Source of the DNA: Chloroflexota bacterium
Lineage (GTDB): Bacteria; Chloroflexota; Anaerolineae; Anaerolineales; Villigracilaceae
DNA: 39,944 nt
Assembly: GCA_013388685.1 (NCBI GenBank)
Contig: JACAET010000004.1
Location: forward strand, 1 to 39,944
Direction: 5' to 3'
The notes beneath the pieces were generated by a model, which made no database searches, was not told the origin of the DNA, and saw only the letters and a list, made by a program, of their open reading frames with translations. The position numbers and the translations under genes were made by a program. The stretch's first letter is position 1. Every line of letters starts with the position of its first letter. Below, one piece after another: positions 34,642 through 39,944 of this stretch.

Positions 34642-35529
34642 TTAATTTTGCAACCGCGCAAAGACAACAATGCGCTGTTTGTTCACAAGATACGGATAAC
34701 ACGAGATCAAAGTCGCCGTCGGACTGCCCGTGGATGCCATCACCTCCACTGCAGTCGGCTCGACGATGGCGGTGCGGTCAACCACGTACACGTATTGTCT
34801 CTGTTGTGTGTAAATGATCACCTGATCGCCGGGTACGAGCCGGTCGAGGTGACGGAAGATCTCGCCGTACACGTCGTTGTGCGCCGAAAGCACCAGGTTG
34901 CCGTTCTGCCCCGGGTTTGCCGAACCGACATTCTGCCCCACGCCCTTCTTCAACTGTTCCCAGCCGTCGCCCTGCACGATGGGCGCGTCCACGTTGATGG
35001 CAGGGATCTGAATGCGGATCGCCTGGTCGGGCGCGGGCGTCGGGATGGGGAGATTTGCCAGCGATTGCACCATCGGGCGCAAATGTTCCGGAATCTCGGC
35101 GTCGTTCGGGCGGGTATTGCCAAAGGCGTCGGGCGGCGTGTGTCCCGAGGGCAGAACCACTGCCATCACCAGCGGTGTGGGGGTGAACGTCTCCTGAATG
35201 AGGGCGGAGGCAACCTCCTCATTCAACTCGCGCAGGATGCCAAAACCGCTGACGAGAACGCCGACAAGCCCCATCACCGCGAGAACTTCCACCGCCAAAA
35301 GGAGGCGGTCGAAGACCCGCCGGCGCGTCGAAACTTGGACTTGAGGCGGGTCGCCAGCCCCTTCGGGCGTATCCACCACCGGAGCGAAGGACTCCGGCTC
35401 CACAGTCACCACGCGGCCCGTCCGTTTGAAGTGTTCCAGGCGTTCACGCCGGGCGCCGCGCCGTTTCTCGATCAATAAACGGCGTAATTCCTCCACAGAC
35501 AAATCTTCCGGGGATTTTCTTCGAGCCAT
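34642..35529 (-). CDS. Sortase family transpeptidase
   Basis: 295 residues. A cytoplasmic basic N-terminus of about 75 residues (MARRKSPEDLSVEELRRLL...), one membrane helix about 82-103 (LLLAVEVLAVMGLVGVLV), an extracytoplasmic stalk and the sortase barrel. Catalytic His in LSAHNDVYGEIF (about 216) and Cys in TLISCYPYL (about 277), with the Arg in NKQRIVVFA. Resembles class D/E sortases that anchor proteins to the cell surface. No LPxTG-type substrate is visible in the window. The start at 35529 has a TATAAT nine bases upstream and a GGAGG-complementary C-rich spacer, but no Shine-Dalgarno sequence. Confidence 0.92.
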   Translation of the reverse strand: MARRKSPEDLSVEELRRLLIEKRRGARRERLEHFKRTGRVVTVEPESFAPVVDTPEGAGDPPQVQVSTRRRVFDRLLLAVEVLAVMGLVGVLVSGFGILRELNEEVASALIQETFTPTPLVMAVVLPSGHTPPDAFGNTRPNDAEIPEHLRPMVQSLANLPIPTPAPDQAIRIQIPAINVDAPIVQGDGWEQLKKGVGQNVGSANPGQNGNLVLSAHNDVYGEIFRHLDRLVPGDQVIIYTQQRQYVYVVDRTAIVEPTAVEVMASTGSPTATLISCYPYLVNKQRIVVFARLQN

Positions 35530-35538
35530 CGCGGAGGA

Positions 35539-35544
35539 ATTATA
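35539..35544 (-). promoter_or_regulatory. -10 box of the sortase operon
   Basis: TATAAT on the minus strand, nine bases before the sortase ATG, implying a leader of about three bases or none. It lies 12 bases from the -35 box of the divergent promoter at 35556. Confidence 0.45.
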
Positions 35545-35555
35545 CCGCGCTATAG

Positions 35556-35584
35556 TTGACAGACCTGCTTCCAAGTGCTAGAAT
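35556..35584 (+). promoter_or_regulatory. Strong sigma-70-type promoter of the MauE-fusion unit
   Basis: TTGACA at 35556-35561, a 17-base spacer and TAGAAT at 35579-35584, one change from consensus. The predicted start at about 35591 gives a leader of about 170 AT-rich bases before the ATG at 35760. Confidence 0.7.
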
Positions 35585-35759
35585 CGTTATAGACAAAACA
35601 AGCACATAATTCACAAACGGCTATTTTCTGTGGGAGAATAAGTCAGTGTGACGTGCAAAAACTGATAGCTCAAAACTTAATTCAATTATGAGTGAGCTTG
35701 TTCGAAGTTGTGTTTTGTTGCTTCCCTGATTCAAACCCTACATAGGCAAGTATCTTTGC

Positions 35760-36689
35760 ATGGACACTTGGTTTATTCTCGTTTCCATAGCGCGCTGGAT
35801 TCTGGGATCTATTTTCTTGTTAGCCGCATTAACAAAATGGTTCGATTTGTCAAGCTTTCAACGCGTTATTATTCGATGGCATATTGGACGACCAGAATGG
35901 TCTGCCATTATCGCAAGAGGAGTTCCAGGTCTAGAGGCAACTATAGGCATTACATTGCTATTGAATATTTACCCAAAGATTGGGGCAACTTTTGGGATCG
36001 GGCTGTTACTAATCTTCACTACCCTATTATCTGCGCGGCTTATCAAAGGTGAAACTGAAGGGTGTGGTTGTTTTGGTAATTCGAAAAACGATAAAGTTAA
36101 TCTGTTCACTATAGTCCGGAATCTCATTTTTTTGTCCCTATCCTTGTTTATCTTGTTCACGCCAGGTGAAACTTGGAATCCCCTGCCGATATCAATAATA
36201 TTGGTAATTGGAATTTTGATTTTGGCGGGAATTCAAAGATTGTCTGCAGTTCACACTTCTTTGAAGCGCACGGTTGATAACCCTGTTCGCGCTCAATTTT
36301 CACCAAAATCTAGTACTATATCTCGACGAGACTTCCTGAAGATTGGACTTGGCGCATTGGGGGCATTTCTAGTGAATGCTTTGGGGATAGAGACTGCATA
36401 TGCATTATCATGCTCCCCGCCACCCCGATGTTGTTGCAACCAAACTTATAGCCATTGGGAACCCTATTGTTATACAAGCGGCTGTTCGTTCCCCTACAGA
36501 CGCCATCATGTCTGGCGACGTACATGTGAGTCATGCTATTGTGGGTGCGGTTCCTCTTGTAGAACTGGATGGTGTTGTTGTACATGCACATGCGAGACAT
36601 GCGGCTATGCCTGCGATACTATTACGCCAAATTGTGGATGTGCGTGTTCTTATTGTAACCCGTGTTCGTGCAGCGATGGAGGTGGATGA
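35760..36689 (+). CDS. MauE-like membrane protein fused via an internal Tat signal to a 24-cysteine domain
   Basis: 309 residues. Residues 1-160 are a MauE/DoxX-type membrane domain (about four helices) with the characteristic GCGCFG pair at 101-106. A loop leads to SRRDFLK (188-194), a textbook twin-arginine motif, then a hydrophobic stretch (195-210) and an AYA cleavage-like site (213-215). The remaining 94 residues hold 24 Cys, including CCC at 224-226 and 272-274 and several CxC steps, plus Trp, His and Tyr. MauE is needed for disulfide formation in MauA, a Tat-exported Cys-rich methylamine dehydrogenase subunit; here both features are in one chain, but the Cys domain does not look like MauA and no other mau gene is present. 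AT-rich, no Shine-Dalgarno sequence. Overlaps the next gene (ATGA). Confidence 0.72.
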   Translation: MDTWFILVSIARWILGSIFLLAALTKWFDLSSFQRVIIRWHIGRPEWSAIIARGVPGLEATIGITLLLNIYPKIGATFGIGLLLIFTTLLSARLIKGETEGCGCFGNSKNDKVNLFTIVRNLIFLSLSLFILFTPGETWNPLPISIILVIGILILAGIQRLSAVHTSLKRTVDNPVRAQFSPKSSTISRRDFLKIGLGALGAFLVNALGIETAYALSCSPPPRCCCNQTYSHWEPYCYTSGCSFPYRRHHVWRRTCESCYCGCGSSCRTGWCCCTCTCETCGYACDTITPNCGCACSYCNPCSCSDGGG

Positions 36690-37453
36690 ACATTATGCGA
36701 TCAAAAATGGCACTGTTTTTAGCCTTTTCATTTGCCTTATTGATTTCATGTCAGTCGAATGAAAATGGAACAGAAAGGATCAACGCAACCATGATAGTTT
36801 CCCCAACTCCCGTTTTCCTGCAAGATCATGGTGTCCTCTATATTAGAAGCGAATATCATCAGGCTCAAATGGGACTCTCGATTGTTCAGGGAGGCGGCGA
36901 ATTTCAGTCCTTAACTACATCGTACGAATGGTGGGTTAATGTTGACAATTTACAACAAGTCCGCCGTGTTACAACCGAGTGGCTGGAAGATGGTCCTCAT
37001 ATTGTTGCCGCGGATGGTTCAAATGGCAGTAATGGATGGTGGCAGGTGGATTTAGCCCGGGGTATCCCCCAGGTTGTATACGATGATGGTCAGACTCCAT
37101 TCGCTCTGCCCAATTTGGACGCTTTCCTTGAGATATTCTCGCGAAGCGGCAAAAAACTGGTTGAAGATGTTGAAACGAATAAGGCGGAACAAGTCAATCA
37201 GTTTCAACAGGCGCCATGGGGAAAGGTGGTCTCGATTCGAAAAACAGACCCACAAACCGGTCAAACCATCACAGCCCTTGTCAGAGTGGAGCCGCCCAAC
37301 ATTTTGATCGAAAGAGTTGTGTCGGATAAGGATGGTAACTTGTTCGAAACGATACGCATTACAAATTGGGAGTGGCTGGACCCTGCAACTTTGGATTTGG
37401 ATTTCTGGATGAATCCCCCGGCTGATGTACCGATTGGCGCGAGTCATCCTTGA
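36686..37453 (+). CDS. Lipoprotein partner of the MauE fusion
   Basis: 255 residues from the ATG at 36686, which overlaps the preceding stop (ATGA); an ATG at 36695 is an alternative, GGAGG at 36678-36682 serving either. Signal peptide with lipobox LISC. The mature part is beta-rich with repeated Trp and Tyr (SYEWWVNVDN, GWWQVDLARG, ITNWEWLDPATLD) and could have a LolA/RseB-like half-barrel fold; that is a guess from pattern. No family recognised. The tight overlap says it works with the Cys-rich fusion protein, probably at the outer face of the membrane. Confidence 0.7.
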   Translation: MNIMRSKMALFLAFSFALLISCQSNENGTERINATMIVSPTPVFLQDHGVLYIRSEYHQAQMGLSIVQGGGEFQSLTTSYEWWVNVDNLQQVRRVTTEWLEDGPHIVAADGSNGSNGWWQVDLARGIPQVVYDDGQTPFALPNLDAFLEIFSRSGKKLVEDVETNKAEQVNQFQQAPWGKVVSIRKTDPQTGQTITALVRVEPPNILIERVVSDKDGNLFETIRITNWEWLDPATLDLDFWMNPPADVPIGASHP

Positions 37454-37455
37454 TA

Positions 37456-37484
37456 TTGTCAAATCCAACCCTTCTCGTTATAAT
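37456..37484 (+). promoter_or_regulatory. Promoter of the tRNA-Val gene
   Basis: TTGTCA at 37456-37461, a 17-base spacer and TATAAT at 37479-37484; the predicted start lies about 5 bases before the mature tRNA. Confidence 0.8.
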
Positions 37485-37495
37485 GTCAGTCCTCC

Positions 37496-37569
37496 GGGCG
37501 GGTAGCTCAGTTGGTTAGAGCACTGCTTTGACATAGCAGAGGTCGTAGGTTCGAGCCCTATCTCGCCCA
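37496..37569 (+). tRNA. tRNA-Val (anticodon GAC)
   Basis: 74 bases. Acceptor stem GGGCGGG/CTCGCCC (one G-U) with discriminator A, D-arm TAGCTCAGTTGGTTAGAGCA, anticodon stem CTGCT/AGCAG with loop TTGACAT (anticodon GAC), T-arm GTAGGTTCGAGCCCTAT. CCA is not encoded. Own promoter and terminator. Confidence 0.96.
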
Positions 37570-37571
37570 CA

Positions 37572-37610
37572 ACATGACCCACTCCAATCATAAGGAGGGG
37601 TCATGTTTTT
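37572..37610 (+). terminator. Intrinsic terminator of the tRNA-Val gene
   Basis: ACATGACCC pairs with GGGTCATGT, with further CTCC/GGAG pairing inside, followed by five T. Strong. Confidence 0.85.
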
Positions 37611-37758
37611 GATTTTCGCCTGCCCTCCCCTCAGGCGGTGTGGGTTAAGGATAAACCCCGTCACCGTCTTTATTTCAGGCGATTACTCGACGCGGAATCA
37701 CATGCAACCTGGAGAACCGCTTGACGCCGCATTCAAGATGCCAGACCATGCCGCACGG

Positions 37759-38610
37759 CTACGGCGTGAATTCGATGGTTTTCGATGTACATGCACCGCC
37801 CTGACCGATCTCGGTGCAGAGTTTCACGGTGGCAGACACCTTATGCCCGGTCGGATCCGCGCTGAGCGACGGGGCGACGACTGTGTAGGTTTCACCCGGT
37901 CCCAGCGTTGGTGTGACGGCGGTGAGAATGCAGGCGTTCACATCCTGGAAACCGTCCAGGGATGCGGCGCGGGTTTCGCTTGTGACCGTATCCGTGATGG
38001 CGATGGAGATGGACTTGAAAGCGAGCGCTCCTGTGTTTTTGAGGAAAATGCGCGTCCACCAACTGAGACATTTGCCCGAGTTGACGTAAGCGGCATCGAA
38101 GGAGGGCTGGGGCGCGGGGGTATATGTTGGTGGCGGGGCAAGGACGGGGACATTGCCGAGGTTGGCGCCCGTGGCGTAAAAGCCCCACAACCAGCAGGTC
38201 ACATTGGGGTTGTTCGGACTGCGGACGAACCAGTAATTGTCGAAGGGATGCCTGCCGACGACCTCGATGGTTTGTCCCGGCTGAAACGTGTCCACAAGGA
38301 CAAACTCCACGGCGGGGCCTACGCGGCAATTGGTCGCCTGCGACAGTGTGACGTAGGGGAAGGAAGGCGTCGGCGTGAAGGCGAGTGTGGGGGTGAATAC
38401 AGGCGTCGGCGTAAATGCGGGAGGCGCTGTGAAGGTGGGAAGCGCGGGTGTTGCTGTGTACGGACCGGAGAGGGCGGTGATGGTCAGTTGGGCGGCAAGC
38501 AGGGCGTCTGGGGTGGGGGTTCGATCTGCCGCGCTTCTTGGCATATTGCATGCCTGCAGGAGCAGCGCGAGAGCCAGCATCAGGGATGGAATGATTTTAT
38601 ATCGTTTCAT
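37759..38610 (-). CDS. SH3-like lipoprotein, paralogue 3
   Basis: 283 residues; start at 38610 with GGAGAGG upstream. Lipobox LLQAC with Cys at 21. Thr/Pro stalk with FTPTP repeats (about 65-90), SH3b-like NCRVGPAVEFVLVD, YWFVRSP and CWLWGFYA, then the same beta-rich C-terminal domain (LKNTGALAFKSIS, GPGETYTVVAPS, GHKVSATVKLCTE). Same length, Cys21 position and layout as the pair at 15436-17374, about 20 kb away. It follows rpoC but is separated from it by a strong terminator, so it has its own promoter, which I cannot pinpoint. Confidence 0.8.
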   Translation of the reverse strand: MKRYKIIPSLMLALALLLQACNMPRSAADRTPTPDALLAAQLTITALSGPYTATPALPTFTAPPAFTPTPVFTPTLAFTPTPSFPYVTLSQATNCRVGPAVEFVLVDTFQPGQTIEVVGRHPFDNYWFVRSPNNPNVTCWLWGFYATGANLGNVPVLAPPPTYTPAPQPSFDAAYVNSGKCLSWWTRIFLKNTGALAFKSISIAITDTVTSETRAASLDGFQDVNACILTAVTPTLGPGETYTVVAPSLSADPTGHKVSATVKLCTEIGQGGACTSKTIEFTP

Positions 38611-38623
38611 AAGCCTCTCCATC

Positions 38624-38666
38624 AACAAACATAAGGGCGACTTTCACGGTCGCCCTTATGTTTGTT
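38624..38666 (-). terminator. Intrinsic terminator downstream of rpoC
   Basis: Perfect 18-base-pair stem AACAAACATAAGGGCGAC / GTCGCCCTTATGTTTGTT with a 7-base loop. T-rich on both arms' ends, so it can act in either direction. Confidence 0.85.
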
Positions 38667-38676
38667 CCAGGTTGTT

Positions 38677-39944
38677 TCAGTCGCCTGCTTCTGCATCCGG
38701 TAATTGTTCGGTGTCGGTTCCCGGCGTTCCTTCGGCTTCGGCGGTAAAGCGCCCGTGCGTAAAGCCGGTGCCCGCAGGGATCAGTTTGCCGATGATCACA
38801 TTCTCCTTCAAGCCGATGAGCGGGTCGGTAGTCGAGCCGATGGCTGCGCCCGCCAGCACTTTGATGGTGTGCTGGAAGGAGGATGCGGAGAGGAACGAAT
38901 CGGTGCTGAGCGAGGCTTTCGTCACGCCGAGCAGGACCTCGGAGAATTTGGCGGGTTGCTTGCCCTCCGCCAGCAATTGTTCATTGACCTTGCGGATTTC
39001 GAGGCGGTCCACTACATCTCCGGGCAGGTACTTGGCGTCGCCGGGACGGGTCACTTGCACCTTGCTCAGCATCTTGCGGATGATGGTCTCGAAGTGTTTG
39101 TCGTGGATGTTCTGACCCTGGGAGCGATAGACCTTTTGCACTTCGGTCAACAGGTACATCTGACACGCCTCGCGTCCCTGAATTTTCAGCACCCGGTGCG
39201 GGTTGAGCGAACCCTCCGTCAGCGGTTGACCCGCCTCCACGCGCTCGTTGTTCTTCACCAACAGGCGCGAAGTGGTTGGAATCTCGTACGAAACGGATTC
39301 TTTCTGATCATAGGAGACGATGACCTTCCGCTCTTTTTTCTCCACACGGACGCGCCCGCCATGCTGGGCGGCGATCTTCGCGTCGCCCAGGGTTGCCAGC
39401 ACATCGCCAGCCTTGACCTCCGCCTCGTCCTTGACTTCGATCTTCCAGTCATCGGGAAGGGAGTATTCGTCGCTGACCAGCTGGCTGTTTTCGATGATCA
39501 CTTCCCGCAGGTCGGCATATTTTTCGGACTGGTCCACATGCAGGGTGCCGCTGATTTCCGCGATGATGGCTTCGCCCTTCGGCTGTTTGCGCGCTTCGAA
39601 CAGTTCCTCCACGCGCGGCAGACCGGTGGTGATGTCTGCGCCTCCGGCGGCAACGCCGCCGGTGTGGAAGGTGCGGAGCGTCAACTGTGTGCCGGGTTCG
39701 CCGATGGACTGCGCCGCAACGATGCCGACCGCGGAGCCGAGTTCTACCATGGTGCCGCGTCCCAGGTCAATGCCGTAGCACTTGGAACAGATGCCGTGCT
39801 GAAGTTCGCACGTCAGCGGCGAGCGGACTTTGACCTCCGCCGCGCCCGAAGCGGCGATCTTGCGCGCTACTTCGTAATTGATGATGTCGCCGCTCTCGGC
39901 AATCACTTCGCCGGTCTGCGGATCCATCACGTTTTCAGCCAGCA
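38677..39944 (-). CDS. rpoC: RNA polymerase beta' subunit, C-terminal part (5' end beyond window)
   Basis: About 422 codons of the 3' end are visible; the frame is open to the right edge. Recognisable RpoC features: the second zinc site [42 protein letters not shown] (trigger-loop region), [15 protein letters not shown], and the C-terminal [23 protein letters not shown] and [17 protein letters not shown]. The catalytic NADFDGD lies outside the window. Ends in an acidic tail ([20 protein letters not shown]). Transcribed toward the left, closed by a strong terminator. Confidence 0.98.
   Translation of the reverse strand, partial: LAENVMDPQTGEVIAESGDIINYEVARKIAASGAAEVKVRSPLTCELQHGICSKCYGIDLGRGTMVELGSAVGIVAAQSIGEPGTQLTLRTFHTGGVAAGGADITTGLPRVEELFEARKQPKGEAIIAEISGTLHVDQSEKYADLREVIIENSQLVSDEYSLPDDWKIEVKDEAEVKAGDVLATLGDAKIAAQHGGRVRVEKKERKVIVSYDQKESVSYEIPTTSRLLVKNNERVEAGQPLTEGSLNPHRVLKIQGREACQMYLLTEVQKVYRSQGQNIHDKHFETIIRKMLSKVQVTRPGDAKYLPGDVVDRLEIRKVNEQLLAEGKQPAKFSEVLLGVTKASLSTDSFLSASSFQHTIKVLAGAAIGSTTDPLIGLKENVIIGKLIPAGTGFTHGRFTAEAEGTPGTDTEQLPDAEAGD

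Noticed and set aside
36400..36762. A second reading frame over the Cys-rich domain
   Set aside because: It overlaps the fusion gene in another frame, has no Shine-Dalgarno sequence, and does not overlap the lipoprotein start in the coupled way the main frame does.
35760..37453. Methylamine dehydrogenase (mau) cluster
   Set aside because: Only the MauE-like domain is present. The Cys-rich part has too many cysteines and the wrong spacing for MauA, and mauB, mauD and mauG are absent.

Overview
The window reads like a piece of a bacterial chromosome from the Chloroflexota, most likely class Anaerolineae. This is inferred from the overall look: GC-rich genes, lipoproteins and membrane proteins with long Thr/Pro linkers, a sortase, monoderm-style exporters, a T-box leader and a high load of short dispersed palindromic repeats. 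No rRNA gene is present to confirm it. Housekeeping genes (gyrA, rpoC, a tRNA-Val, the complete trp operon, phosphofructokinase) dominate, so this is core chromosome with a few accessory patches.

Layout, left to right. 1-3.7 kb: an acyl-CoA block, with a thiolase-like protein and its DUF35 OB-fold partner on the minus strand and, divergently, a methylcrotonyl-CoA carboxylase-type carboxyltransferase. 3.7-5.0 kb: a membrane-anchored TIR protein with extracytoplasmic SH3-like repeats. 5.2-9.9 kb: a MarR regulator and a two-gene heterodimeric ABC multidrug-type exporter, with a candidate MarR operator and a terminator. 10.0-12.5 kb: deoxynucleoside kinase, nucleotidyltransferase and HD-domain protein, separated by repeats. 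12.6-20.6 kb (minus strand): type II topoisomerase subunit A, two paralogous SH3 lipoproteins, a SAM-methyltransferase-like protein, and a tandem two-domain phosphofructokinase strikingly like the animal/fungal enzyme. 20.9-23.0 kb: azlC-azlD amino-acid exporter and a response regulator with a degenerate GGDEF domain.

23.1-31.8 kb is a seven-gene tryptophan operon, trpE-trpS-trpGD-trpC-trpF-trpB-trpA, behind a T-box riboswitch. The specifier (UGG), the specifier-loop helices, the T-box bulge (UGGC, matching a G73 tRNA-Trp) and a competing terminator can all be read. Uncharged tRNA-Trp should switch on tryptophan synthesis and the synthetase that charges the same tRNA. 31.8-35.5 kb: an RlmD/TrmA-type rRNA methyltransferase, then a sortase / 55-residue membrane peptide / class V aminotransferase operon. 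35.5-37.5 kb is visibly AT-richer and holds an unusual two-gene unit: a MauE-like membrane protein fused through an internal twin-arginine signal to a domain with 24 cysteines, overlapping a lipoprotein gene. A tRNA-Val(GAC) with its own promoter and terminator, a third SH3 lipoprotein and the 3' part of rpoC close the window.

Three threads run across the window. (1) Families of short palindromic repeats lie between genes and, remarkably, also inside the reading frames of at least five conserved enzymes (carboxyltransferase, TrpE, TrpC twice, TrpA, RlmD), where they add surface-loop peptides. (2) Several genes have a TATAAT-like box 6-9 bases before the ATG and no Shine-Dalgarno sequence, suggesting leaderless transcripts. 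(3) A lineage-specific set of SH3-like cell-surface proteins: three lipoproteins of exactly the same length plus the TIR protein.
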